DNA from: Fallopia convolvulus
Lineage: Eukaryota > Streptophyta > Magnoliopsida > Caryophyllales > Polygonaceae
Assembly: GCA_964016875.1 (NCBI GenBank)
Contig: OZ024728.1
Location: 11,080,272-11,144,271, forward strand
Direction of reading: 5' to 3'
DNA: 64,000 bases
Below the pieces are notes generated by a model. It was not told the DNA's origin. It was given only the letters and a program-made list of their open reading frames with translations, and searched no databases. The position numbers and the translations under genes were made by a program. Positions 33,379 through 43,669 of this stretch are shown here, piece by piece (position 1 is the first letter of the stretch; every line of letters begins with the position of its first letter).

Positions 33379-34885
33379 TGTTAGAGCATATAGATATAGT
33401 TGTTAGAGCATGTTTTTATTCCTGTTTTATGCATTTTTAGGTAGAGTTTTACTTTAAGTTGTAGTTTAGTTTTGTTTCGGTTTAGTTCGGAATCTACGTG
33501 CTTGTATGCTTTATTGCAGGTCGGATGGTGAAGGATGGTTGGTGTGAGGCTAAGGACCGAACCGAAGAACGTGTGTAGAGTGATACAAGTGAAGATTGGA
33601 AGAACCAAGGCCCAAGAGCTTGTGTGAAAAGAACGCCTAAATCCGGGTCATGCATTAGAGTCTTATTTTGACACCTCTATCTTTCAATGCTTTGTTTGGG
33701 AGCTATAGAGGTCGGATGAAGCTTAATTTGGTATCAATGGAAAGATAACTCGAAGAGCTACAATTCATATTTTTACCCCGAGTCCAAATTCCAACACGAA
33801 TGGGGTCAAAACAGCCTCTGAAGTGTCACTAGAGTTGTTGCAGGCAAAACGCGGGCAGAGTGGGCATAGCGCGACCGCGCTTTGGGTGTTCTTGACCGCG
33901 CTTCGGCGCGTTTGTATGAAGCTGACTCGGGCCTCCGTGTTATCTTTTGGGCCGACTTTATTTGTATTTTTGGATGTTTTTTATATCATATAAATACTTT
34001 TCTTAGGGTTCTTTGGAGGAGGATGTTATCTATTATTTTGTTCTTACGTTAGTTTAAATTGGAGATTTGTGGGAGACAAAACCCTAGTTTTACAATTGAA
34101 GAGAAATCAAACTCTTGTAAGTTTAATTCTTCTTTAATGTCAATTTCTAGCTAATTTTCCCATGTCCAACTAGTTAGTTGAAGTTGTATTCATGATCATT
34201 TGTGAGATTTGAATTATTTCAGTTTGCCTTGACTAGATTGAATCTCTCAATGCTTGATTGATTAAATTCACATAGGATTATAATAGCTTGATCACCTATT
34301 CTATTTCTAGGTTGAATTACAACTAGAATAATTAAATAGACGGTGGAATTTGATTATTCATGGATGAATCCTTTGATTAAACTTATAGACGGTGGAATAA
34401 GATTAATCACAAAACTTCATGAATAGACGGTGGAATTCATGAATTATGTTTCTATTGAATGTTTTGAACTTAATTGCATGATCAATTTGACATAGAAGGT
34501 TTTCTAGGTTAATTGGTTAAAATGTTGTTAAAGACGGTGTATATTAATAACCACCTTAAGCTTGAATTTCATAAATTCACAATAGATTAGTCAAGGGAAA
34601 TCGAAATAAGAATAATCAAGGATCAAAACTCATGTATGCAACGGAAACGAAACTAGTTGGACGCTTTTCTCTATACTTGAATTTCTAATCGTTTTATTTG
34701 CTTTGCTTTATTTATTTAGTTAAATAGTTTAAAATCATAAAAATCCCCCTTTTTCTTAGTAATATTATTTAAATACGAGTAATCTGAGTCGTTGTGGGTT
34801 CGACCCTTGCTTCCACTATACTTAGGTTCAGAAGTTAGGATATTTCTTTGACAGCGCTTTTACCGCGACATAAAAGTGCTCGTCA
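33379..34885 (+). mobile_element. Athila-2 3' LTR
   Basis: TGTTAGAGCATATAG...GTGCTCGTCA, near-identical to 29164-30690. It lacks one AAAGGCGG/TAATC unit in the TAGACGGTGGAAT array. The GC-rich cassette is at 33848-33915. Confidence 0.92.
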
Positions 34886-36874
34886 TTTCCTTAGAGGCTC
34901 GTCCTTGAGAATCAGTTGGATAAGAGACAATTTTGAAGACTTGCCAGAAGACGCAAGTGAGGAAACAGTGAAGTGTTATGCAAGGGCATACATAATGTTG
35001 ATGATGGGCGGAGTTTTGTTTGCTGATGCTAGTGGAGGAGATGTACAATTACTCCATTTGCCATTGTTGGTAGACCTGGATAGCGCTAGTCGATACAGTT
35101 GGGGAAGTGCCACCTTGGCATATTTGTATCGACAATTATGCCGAGCAAGTGAAAGGCATAAATGTGAAATAGGAGGACCCTTAATCTTACTTCAGGTATG
35201 TAATCAATTCTAGCTACTTGCAAAATTGGGTTATTTATTTTGACTAATCTATTTCATTTATATAGTTGTGGGCATGGGAGCGCATCTCAATTGGAAGGCC
35301 AAGGTGCACTTTTTTCCCGACGGGTGAGGTAGATGAAGCTAAGAGTAGGAGGGAAGCTAAAAAGTTTGCTAAAAAACCAGGTCCGCTAGTTCACAGCCTC
35401 CTCCATTGGCTGCACAATTTGAACATGGTCAGGATGCACTAGCTTCGCAGTAAGTATACTCACCTTCCTTAAATTGATAAAAAAAAACAACACTTTAACT
35501 AATGAAATATTTTGCTCCTTCATATAGGTGGTTGGGTTGTCGCTATACCTACGAGGATACAACAAAAACCCTTAGATGTTATAGGGATGCCTTCGACATG
35601 ATGCGACGTGATCAGGTTTGTTCTTATACTACAACTTAAATTGAAAATGTATGAATTTTTTTATAATGCTCAAATATGTTATTCTTTGTAGTTTACTTGG
35701 GAACCATACTCTGAAGATGTATTGGCGTCCCTTAATCCCATTTGTCGGTCAGGAGCCCGTGTGTGGATGACTCAAGCTCCTTTGATTTGCTTTGACATAG
35801 TTGAGCATCATCGACCTGCATGTGCGTGTGATGCGTCAATTTGTGTATCCACAAGAGGTTCCAGGTGATTGTATCTATGAAAAGAAATTGCATGAGACAG
35901 ATAGGAGAGGAAAGCCTACTACGGATTGGGCTACATCTCATAAGGAATTTGTAGAGCAATGGGATAGACGTGCATCTTTGCTAGCTCCTCCTCCTACAGG
36001 CTACGTTGATATATCAAGACTTGAGGAGCAATATATGGGTTGGTACCAACAAATTACACGCCGCCTCATTAGCCCACCTACTCGTATGACAATTGGTCAA
36101 TACCAACCAGTGGCTTCAAACCTTTACATGATGGTGTCTATGCAATATAATAAGCTTTAAATTTCAAATTTCTTACTTATCTAACCTTTCACATGTGTCT
36201 AATTTCATTTTGTTTGCAGGGACAATATGTACCTACTCAAGGGAATAATGTGCTCACTCCAATACCCGTTGACCCGTCATTTTTCTGGCGCCAACAAGAC
36301 ATGGGTGTGACATCCTTTACTTCGGGTAGTCCTAGCTCACCCGCACATATGTCGCCACCAACGTGCATGTTGCAACCACCTATGCCGCAATCAATGTATA
36401 TGTCGCAACCTTCTATTCAACCACTAATGTATATGTCGCAACCGCCTATGCCACCATCGATGCATATGTCGCAGTCGCCTATGCCGCCACCGATTGTTGG
36501 GAAATTCGGATCACCTACTGGCAATAATAGCGTAACACAGATCCACAAGAGAAATCAGAAATAAACAATAAAGGAAGACAAGATATTTGTTAACCCAGTT
36601 CGTCAGAATGACTACGTCTGGGGGCACTACCAAGCCAGGGATATCCACTAGAACTGAGACTTACAAGGATTACAAGACCTGTCAGTCTACCCTAATCTCT
36701 CTAGCACTCTGATTTTTCCCTCTCTCTGCTCTCAGGTTTTTAGCACACAAATTACAATAACATGGATGGGTTTAAATAGAGAAACAAAAGGCTCAAAAAA
36801 CCCTAGAAGCTCGTACAACTTGGGCCCCAAGAAACCTAACAAAGCCCAAAAGAAAACTTGTAACTCCAATCGAC

Positions 36875-37065
36875 GCGGAAGCACCGCCCAACGCCCGCGG
36901 TCAAGGCGCAGAGAGCGCGGTCGCGCTCTCCCAGGCCGCGGTCGCGCTCTCCAGGAGCGCGCCCGCGCTCCGCCTGCCGAGCCCGCGCTCCGCCTCTGCT
37001 GCTCCAGCGCGGGCGCCGTCCTCGTTCCGCGGTCGCGCCCCGGGCCTTCCTAGCCCGCGCTGGCG
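36875..37065. repeat. GC-rich palindromic word cassette in the copia LTR
   Basis: CCCGCGGTCAAGGCGC, AGCGCGGTCGCGCT (36914-36927), GCCGCGGTCGCGCTCT, GAGCGCGCCCGCGCTCCG and TTCCGCGGTCGCGCCCC, a dense 190-bp block in an otherwise AT-balanced LTR. Confidence 0.75.
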
Positions 37066-37244
37066 TTGTTTTCCGAGTTCCTTCGTTCCGTCTTTGCTTC
37101 TTCTTTTCGCCTTTATCTCTAATCCGGCTAATCCCGAATCAGGCTCCATAACCCCAACAATCTCCCACCTAGAGACTGATTCCAATTGTAATTGTCTTCT
37201 TCATCAGCAGAGTCCTTCGGTCTTGGTAGTGCCGGACCTTCAAC

Positions 37245-37746
37245 TTACGTAAGCCCGTCTGAAGCCTTGCCAGGCCTCAGTTCTTCCTCTTCAACCATGT
37301 CAGCCCACCTGACTTTCTTACCAACTGCACAGTCATCCGGTTCAGCTAACTCAGCAAACTTCTGATAGAATTCAGAGGATGAATCTCTATCCAGTTCTTC
37401 AATGATCTTCCGACCATCTTTCCGTGGCTCATCCTTCAAGGCCTCCTGCCTATCAGAAACCACTGTCATACTCCCACCAGAACTTGTAGAACTCAGAATC
37501 AATACATCATCATCATCATCTCCCAGATAATCTGTTGTTGTATTTTCTGACTCCTTCTCTCCCGATGCCTGACACTCGTTCTTGTAGTGACCAAATTCAC
37601 CACAATTCCAGCACTTGATCTTGCTCTTGTCCTTGGAGGCCTTCTCCTTCCCTTTGGAATTCGACCCAACATGAACAGATCTGTCCTTATTCCCTACATT
37701 CAAAGCTGATCCAGATGCAGGGGCTGATCCAGATCCAGATACAGAG
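37245..37746 (-). pseudogene. Copia gag C-terminal fragment
   Basis: The minus frame has a classical zinc knuckle CWNCGEFGHYKNEC after a Lys/Ser-rich basic stretch, then an acidic DDDDDVLILSS segment and KKVRWADMVEEEELRPGKA before the stop. It is open to the insertion edge, with no start codon of its own beyond the Met at 37703. Pol is absent: only about 85 bp separate the gag stop from the LTR. The parent may be a gag-only element. Confidence 0.7.
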
Positions 37747-38289
37747 CCGAATGAGGACGAGGATGATGATGATGGCGAGGATGACGACGATGACGATGGC
37801 GAGGATGATGAGGATGATGAGGACGATGAATAAAATTAAAGTTCGAATAACTTAGTGATAGATTACTGTTTTGTTTGAGTTTAGATGATCATAAACTTAG
37901 ATTGTGTTTTATTAATGATCATCAATTTATATATTTTGAATGTTTGTTTTAATCTGTAATTTTATATCTTAAACTACGTATGATATTTTATTTTTCAAAT
38001 CCTAAACCAATATATTGACTACAACAAAACGTCACAAACTAAATAAAAAAATTTACATAAAACGTTGGTTAAAGCAACGACTTATAAAAATATAAAAATA
38101 GTAGTTAGTGGTTGCATTTCATGTTAGATTAAAATTGCATTTCATGTTAGATTAAAAAAATAAAATAATTCAAAGATAGTAGTTAGTGGCTGTCAATTGC
38201 ATTTCATGTTAAATTAAAAAAAAAAATTATCCTAGTGAGTCGCTGTACAACCAAGAGGTTTTGTAAAGCCTCTTGTCCCCCCGGCGACT

Positions 38290-38389
38290 TCACTCTGTTC
38301 CTACCCATCCAACCTATTTCGGTTAAACTTTTTCGACCGAGCATACATCCGGAATAATTTTGTCTACACCCTATTTCAGAAAAAAATTC
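38290..38389 (-). repeat. Right terminal inverted repeat of MULE-2
   Basis: Reverse complement starts GAATTTTTTTCTGAAATAGG and continues with CTCGGTCGAAAAAGTTT. GCGAC-type subterminal words lie just inside. Confidence 0.8.
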
Positions 38390-38538
38390 TCAATTATCAT
38401 TGATATAAAATTGTTATATTGTTCATATACGATGTTATTGAATGATGTATGTACATATGCTGAGGGAGTTTAGTTATTTATTTGGCCTTGCCAAATACGC
38501 ACTTAATTAGTTACTGAATGTCTTCAATCAATCTGTAA

Positions 38539-38721
38539 TTGCAATTGGCTGCTGTTGAAAATCTGGTTGTATACTTGAAGGGATCGAAATGGTATACGTT
38601 TGAAACAAAATCTGGTCCTTGGCATCCAGATAATCTATGGTACAAAGTTTGGCACTTAGCTCACATACGGATGTATAGAGTATTAGAGACTTTTGAGTCG
38701 TTGCGTGTGTGTGGTTTTTGA
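38539..38721 (+). pseudogene. Possible PPR E+-motif remnant downstream of MULE-2
   Basis: A 60-codon frame contains LKGSKWYTFETKSGPWHPDN followed by a helix ending HLAHIRM. This is similar in spacing to the PPR E/E+ region, where G-x-x-H-T-F...HP is expected. It could be the tail of the PPR pseudogene at 26020-26553, parted by the MULE-2 insertion. Weak evidence. Confidence 0.3.
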
Positions 38722-38777
38722 AATTTTTGTAGAAACCCTAATTTTTTATTTATAAAAATAAAAGGCCACCGTCCTTA

Positions 38778-39059
38778 GAGTGTGTAGTGGTTGGCCAAGT
38801 TTTTGGTCATAGAAGAAAGAGGATATTTTTTATCATAAAATAATAAGAGAGAGAAAATTTTGGTCTTAAAAAGTTGAGATTTTGGGCATCATGATGCCCA
38901 AAAACCATCTTGGTCATTGTTGGTCATTCCATAACAATTTGACAAGTGTCAAATTATAATATATTTTTTCTTTTTTAGTTAATCAAATAAAATAATAGAA
39001 TAAACATATATTTTTATAATTAAATGACTAAGATTTTTAGGCAACCACTACACATGTTC
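38778..39059. mobile_element. 282-bp MITE, PIF/Harbinger-like
   Basis: Inverted ends GAGTGTGTAGTGGTTGGCC and GAACATGTGTAGTGGTTGCC, flanked by TTA on both sides (38775-38777, 39060-39062). A TTA duplication and short length fit a Tourist-like MITE. No ORF. Confidence 0.7.
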
Positions 39060-40830
39060 TTAAGCAGTCGATGATTGACCAGAGGATTCAGGGAATGGCA
39101 GATAGCGGCGTAGAGGAGTTAGGTGGGGCCCCTTACGCGAGTGGGCCCAACTCCCAACTGCTGAATGGATAATTTCCTCCAACGGCCTTCATATGTGAAA
39201 TTGCGTTTTCAATTTCTTCACTTCCTTTTTTCTTTTTCTTTTTCTTTTTTTGCCGATTGTTAATTTGCATGATAGTTTTCTTTTTGTTACAAACAAATGT
39301 ATAACAATCTTATGACCACTTAAATGAATTTCGTGAAAAGGGATTAGAATTTCTTACAGGATTAAGAGTTTAATTGGACAGAGTGGGATTGGGCAAGTAG
39401 ATTATGGTATAATCCGGTGCTGTTCGGTGGAGTTTATTAACTAATTTTATGGATGAAATTACTAAAACTCTATAGAAAATTAATAAACCCGTATAATCTA
39501 GCTAAACATTATATAAGAAGTAAGTTGTATTGCTTTTTATGCTCAAAAAATAAAAATCCAAAATAACACAGTCTATGTTATAAATTCCTTGCTAAACACA
39601 TCCAAATCACAAGGTTATAAACTCAATCTATATTATAAACTCCTTTCCATAAGGATACATATTTCAAAATAAAAATTTTAAAAAATACTTCACTAGTTTT
39701 AGGCAAAATATTCACATATATTTAAATCATTTATTGGCACTTTTCCAGTCCATTAATACCACTTTTTTACTCCACATACAAAAAAAAACTGAATGAGATT
39801 TGAATAAATTTTTAGTTGATAGTAACTTTTATAGAGACCATTTCCTAATCACCATGGGTGTAAATTTTATCCTACATGAAATTTAAAAATTTAAAACTGG
39901 CTTTTTTTAAAAGGATTATCCATTCCAGTTATTCCATTCATTAAATCCTGGTGTTATATTTTATTTTATTTTATTGCAAAGTAACACATATTATTGTGTA
40001 CTTGCAGAAAGCACCTCTCAATCCACAAAGAACAAAAATATAACACATCACCCATATTATTGTGTACTTGCAACTTACAAAGCACCTCTCAATCCACAAA
40101 GCACAACTTACTAACCAAAGTTTTAGATTAACATTTGTACTTGTTTAAACAACCCACATTTTATTCTTTTTTTTTTCTAAAAAAGGCTTACTTTATCAAG
40201 CCTTTTAACTAGCCCAGTTTTGTACGTGGTGAGTGGTGACATCCTGTTTTGTAGTTTTTGTTATGCTATGACGATAGACAAAATGTACCGGGTGTTTTGT
40301 TATAATGTTTTCCATAAATGGGTGCTTGTTTTGCAAAATGCTCTGTTGTAGGGTGGTTTCTGGTAAATTTGATCATCTGCTTAGGCGGCATTTTAAATTT
40401 AAGAGGAAGAAAGTGGTTGGACTTGAAACTCCCCCTATTTCAACTCTCCTTCTCTCCCTTTTCTTTGTGGATTAATCTAAAAAGCCAAATCTATCCTATC
40501 CTTTTTATCCGAAAACCCTCTAAATTTAGTCAATAAAAGGATTCTTTCATCATTTGGTTCTTCCTCCTCTTTTCGCCATTGCTCTTCTTCTCCATCTCTT
40601 TGATTCAAGCTCTTTGCTTTTATTCTCATTCAACTTCTGGGTCGTTCAAGCTCTTTGCGCGCATCATCTAGACCAGCAGAAAGTTTAATCCTTTTTTGGG
40701 GTTCGCCTGCCTTCCGATAAGATCACCATTGCTGGATGTTTGCTGCATTCAACTTAGGGTTTGTGGGTTTTATTCATTCTGGTTTATGGGTTGTTAATTT
40801 GGGTTTAATCTGTTCCAAGAATCATTATCA
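39060..40830. other. Upstream spacer of the thioredoxin-like gene
   Basis: AT-rich, with no gene. It holds a direct duplication of about 50 bp (ATATTATTGTGTACTTGCA ... AAGCACCTCTCAATCCACAA at 39988-40036 and 40051-40106). The CT-rich leader at 40430-40640 is probably the 5' UTR/promoter proximal region; no clear TATA box can be assigned. Confidence 0.5.
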
Positions 40831-41949
40831 ATGGCTTGCTCTATGAATTCTGGTGCTTTCCTCTCTGATTCATCATTAACCATGTTGTCTGACCGAAATC
40901 CTCAATTGGGATGTTCTCCGTCTATTCAATTACCAAATTCTCAGTTCTTGGCGGCGCAACCCTTATTAATTGCCCCAAATCAAAATTCTTCAAAGTTTTC
41001 AGTTCCCAAATCCCCAAAGAAGTTTTCTGTAAATGTAAGTAATGAAAAAGCTCACTTATCCAGAAATTGTCTCCTGAAAAAAATCAGATTTTTGATGTTT
41101 TTATGCTGGTTTGTTTTCATTGGGAATAGGCATCCTATTATCTGAACAAATCATTGAGATGGTGGGAGAAAACTATAAAGCCAAACATGATAGAGATCAA
41201 ATCTGCAAACGAGCTTGTTGATACATTGAAGAGTTCTGGTGACAGACTTGTCGTCATTGATTTCTACTCTCCGGCTTGTGGTGGTTGCAAAGCTCTTCAT
41301 CCCAAGGTAAAACTCCATTCTCCAATTCTATATCCTTCACTTTTTGTGAATGCCCCAATATTTCAAATCCCAAACCCTAATTTCCTCTTTCTTCATGAAA
41401 AATGTGAACTTTTTTCAACAGATTTGTCAGCTGGCTGAATCAAACCCAGATGCAATTTTCCTCAAAGTGAACCATGAAGAGCTCAACAAAATGTGCCATG
41501 CCCTTCACATTCATGTTCTGCCCTTCTTCAGATTCTACAAGGGTTCAAAGGGGCGTCTTTGTAGCTTTAGCTGCACTGTATCAACTGTAAGAAACACAAA
41601 ATTTAACCCTTCAAACTATGTACTATTTCCACTTCAATAATTGATCAATAATGATCTTTCTTTTTTTGTAAAAATTCAGATTAAGAAGTTCAGAGAAGCA
41701 TTGGCAAAGCACAAAACAGAGGTGCAATCCAACCTTGTTGGTCCATCAAAGGGATTGGAAGAATCCGAGCTCATTCAATTGGCGTCGGTTGGCGAGGTTT
41801 CGTTGTACCCAGAAAAGCAATTGACATCATCCATTGCTGAGCAAGAAGAGATTGACAACTTGCTTAGAACAATTCAGAATCCTATGCTTTTGAACATAAC
41901 ACAGGAGTTGTTTGAAGCTAAGGGGGGTAATTCTATGCTAGTGGCTTAA
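40831..41949 (+). CDS. ACHT: Atypical Cys/His-rich thioredoxin, chloroplastic (ACHT4/5 type)
   Basis: Four exons: 40831-41034, 41130-41306, 41422-41586, 41680-41949, all phase-0 junctions with GT-AG introns, giving 271 aa (Arabidopsis homologues are of similar size). Residues 1-65 are Ser/Pro-rich with no acidic run, a chloroplast transit peptide. Then SLRWWEKTIKPNMIEI, the thioredoxin fold and active site SPACGGCKALHP (Cys118, Cys121), ICQLAESNP, HVLPFFRFYKGSKGRLCSFSC, and the ACHT tail GPSKGLEESELIQLA. ACHT4/5 proteins oxidise targets such as 2-Cys peroxiredoxin partners and the small ADP-glucose pyrophosphorylase subunit in the stroma. All key residues and splice sites are intact, so it is probably functional. 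Confidence 0.95.
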
Positions 41950-42597
41950 CACCACAACAAGTTGTCTGTCTTTATTCATTTTATTTTTTGGCGGTGTTAA
42001 TATTTGTAACAAAAAAAAAAGTTATGTGGGCTCAGATTTTTGATGTGCCCTGTGTAACAATTTGTCTTGTTTTGAAAACTGGTGATGATGGATTGTTCGA
42101 AGTTCATGCGAATGATTGTTTTAGGTTGAGTCATGAATGACTCATGATCAATCAATCATTCTCCACTGCCATATATCCAAATTATTTTCGACCTTAACTT
42201 CTGACCATACCATATTTGTTTTGGGTTGAGTCATGAATGGCTCGTGATCATGAAAGGCTTCATTCTTGCTTTCTGTTTCCCCTTTTTGTGAAGGAGCTTG
42301 CGTTTCATTTGCTTCACGTTTGAAGAATTTGCGAGGAGCGAGCAAGGAATACGTGACTTAAATTCATGAGGGCTCACTGATTTTGAAAGTGCCCGCTCAA
42401 ATGGTCCTAGAAAGCGGGCTTGGGCTAGTGAGCTGGTGTGCATGGGCCTGATTATTTCGGCCTTTTTATAAAGGCACGTCCTGCCTAACGCCTTAACCTT
42501 CTCACATGTTGTATGGAGGAATGATGTCGGGGTTTTATGGCGTAAAATGAATACTACGTTACTATATTTCTTAAGAATGGTTGGAGAAATTCCCAAA
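41950..42597. other. 3' flank of the thioredoxin-like gene
   Basis: The 3' UTR probably ends by 42120. A partial repeat of TTGAGTCATGAATG occurs at 42126 and 42227. A 125-aa minus-strand frame (42231-42608) has no recognisable domain and I do not call it. Confidence 0.45.
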
Positions 42598-43075
42598 TCG
42601 ATAAACATAGATAAAACCCACTAACATATAAAAAAAAGGTGAACTTTCAAGACCAAAAAAAACTAACTTAAAAGAAGGGTGAAACCACTAAAATATAAAG
42701 AATGTGAATTCAGACCTTATATATAAAGTGGTAAAAACTTCTGATATGTTACCCGATTATTTCAGTCCCTCGAAAAAAAACAAGTATACAACTAAAAGAA
42801 AATGAAATTGCTAATAACCTGTCAAGAAAAAAAATAACTCAAGAAAAAAAATGGTCAAATCCTAACTAGGCCAAGTTAGTTAGCACTTGAGAGAGCATGT
42901 ACCACATCGATAAACATAGACAAAACCCACTAGCATATAAAGAATAGTGAATCCCTACCCATTGGCTTAAGTATTTAGGATACAAGGTGGATCCCGACTT
43001 TATATGTGAAGTGGTAAAAAACCCCGACACTTCACCCAATTTTTTCGGTCCTCAGAACCTAACAAGAATTGATTC
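42598..43075. repeat. Two diverged tandem copies of a ~190-bp repeat
   Basis: Copies at 42598-42785 and 42906-43070 share ATCGATAAACATAGA, AAAACCCACTA, CATATAAA, a TATATGTGAAGTGGTAAAAA-type block, ACCCGATT/ACCCAATT and TTTCGGTCC/TTTCAGTCC. Probably remains of an unidentified transposon. Confidence 0.5.
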
Positions 43076-43284
43076 ACATGGGTTTAAATCTAGGTTTTAA
43101 ATTTTTCTTAAGCGTTTTAACGTATGTAGAATGATATAAATCGAGTATGAATATATCATCATAAAACATAAACAAGCAACAGTAATCGAGTCAAAAAATT
43201 ATTTTTTACCCACAAACACCAAAAAATATTTTTATACAAAAACTATTTTATATATTAATAAAGTTATAAAATATATATATATTT

Positions 43285-43455
43285 AAAGACATTGCGAGTT
43301 GCGGGTCGACCCGCGACCCGCGCGGGTTTAACATGACCTCACCTGCAACTCGCAAAATAAAAAAATGACCCGCGACCCGACCCGCACAAGTCGTGGATTG
43401 ACCCACAACCCGCAAATTACGAGTCACGGGCGACCCAACCCATTGAACATCCCTA
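43285..43455 (-). mobile_element. One end of an hAT-like element
   Basis: The minus strand begins TAGGGATGTTCAATGGG and continues with dense GGGTCG/CCCGACC words, like the hAT element at 3565-4231. I cannot find the matching other end, so it is truncated or diverged. Confidence 0.5.
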
Positions 43456-43669
43456 ATTATATGTGAACATGCTTTGTAATAAGATTTCAAATCTGATGCG
43501 AATGGCGATACAGTGCGAAATGAGATTGAATCTAAGGTGTTGGATGAATAGATGAAGAGAAATCAAGGGCACAGATAATTTCACCCAAATGAGAAAAATA
43601 TGGCACATAAATTTTTTTGGCAAATTATTCGCATATTGTTGAAAGAAGAAACGAATACAGGGACATGCA

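Larger units (their letters stand above)
29164..34885 (+). mobile_element. Athila-type gypsy element inserted in the PMD gene (Athila-2)
   Basis: Flanked by perfect TTTCC duplications (29159-29163, 34886-34890) inside a PMD codon. LTRs are 1527 and 1507 bp, a tRNA-Asp primer site lies at 30695, and an Athila-style GAGGACAAGCAAG plus purine tract lies before the 3' LTR. The single ORF (30802-31596) is gag-derived; there is no protease or polymerase. Plus orientation. Confidence 0.92.
36495..37746 (-). mobile_element. Single-LTR copia insertion in the PMD gene
   Basis: In plus-strand terms: a 665-bp LTR (36495-37159; TGTTGGGAAATT...ACCCCAACA), then a polypurine tract (minus strand GGTGGGAGAT), then a gag 3' end running to 37746. 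There is no 5' LTR and no pol. The flanks CCGAT (36490-36494) and CCGAA (37747-37751) look like a target duplication with one mismatch, and the PMD frame resumes in phase after them. Confidence 0.75.
28785..37833 (+). pseudogene. Plant mobile domain (PMD/MAIN-LIKE) gene, broken by two retroelements
   Basis: Exons by splice sites and similarity: 28785-29163 continued at 34891-35195; 35266-35449; 35528-35615; 35692-36133; 36220-36494 continued at 37750-37833. PMD motifs: HHLLGSCPPKE, LRISWIRDNFEDLPED, YARAYIMLMMGGVLF, YSWGSATLAYLYRQLCRAS, LWAWERISIGRP, WEPYSEDVLASL, QAPLICFDIVEHH, WYQQITRRLI. The tail has Met/Pro/Gln repeats (MYMSQP type) then an Asp/Glu run. MAIN/MAIL1 PMD proteins act in transcriptional silencing and genome stability; transposon PMDs are of unknown role. 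Besides the two insertions, exons 2 and 4 each have a one-base-type frameshift (near 35385 and 35815). The N-terminal WRPET-type motif is not seen. Confidence 0.85.
26596..38389. mobile_element. Mutator-like element MULE-2 carrying a plant-mobile-domain gene
   Basis: A perfect 9-bp duplication TCAATTATC lies at 26587-26595 and 38390-38398. The termini share GAATTTTTTTCTGAAATAGG and further inverted similarity over about 100 bp, with a GAAAAAGTTT block and a second AATAGG. Inside both ends are GTCGC/GCGAC-type subterminal repeats. No MURA transposase is seen; the only cargo is a multi-exon PMD gene (28785-37833). The original element was about 4.8 kb before insertion of Athila-2 (29164-34885) and a copia fragment (36495-37746). 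Confidence 0.88.

Noticed and set aside
42231..42608. 125-aa minus-strand ORF downstream of the thioredoxin gene
   Set aside because: Overlaps the 3' flank and a repeat start; no recognisable domain or splice context.
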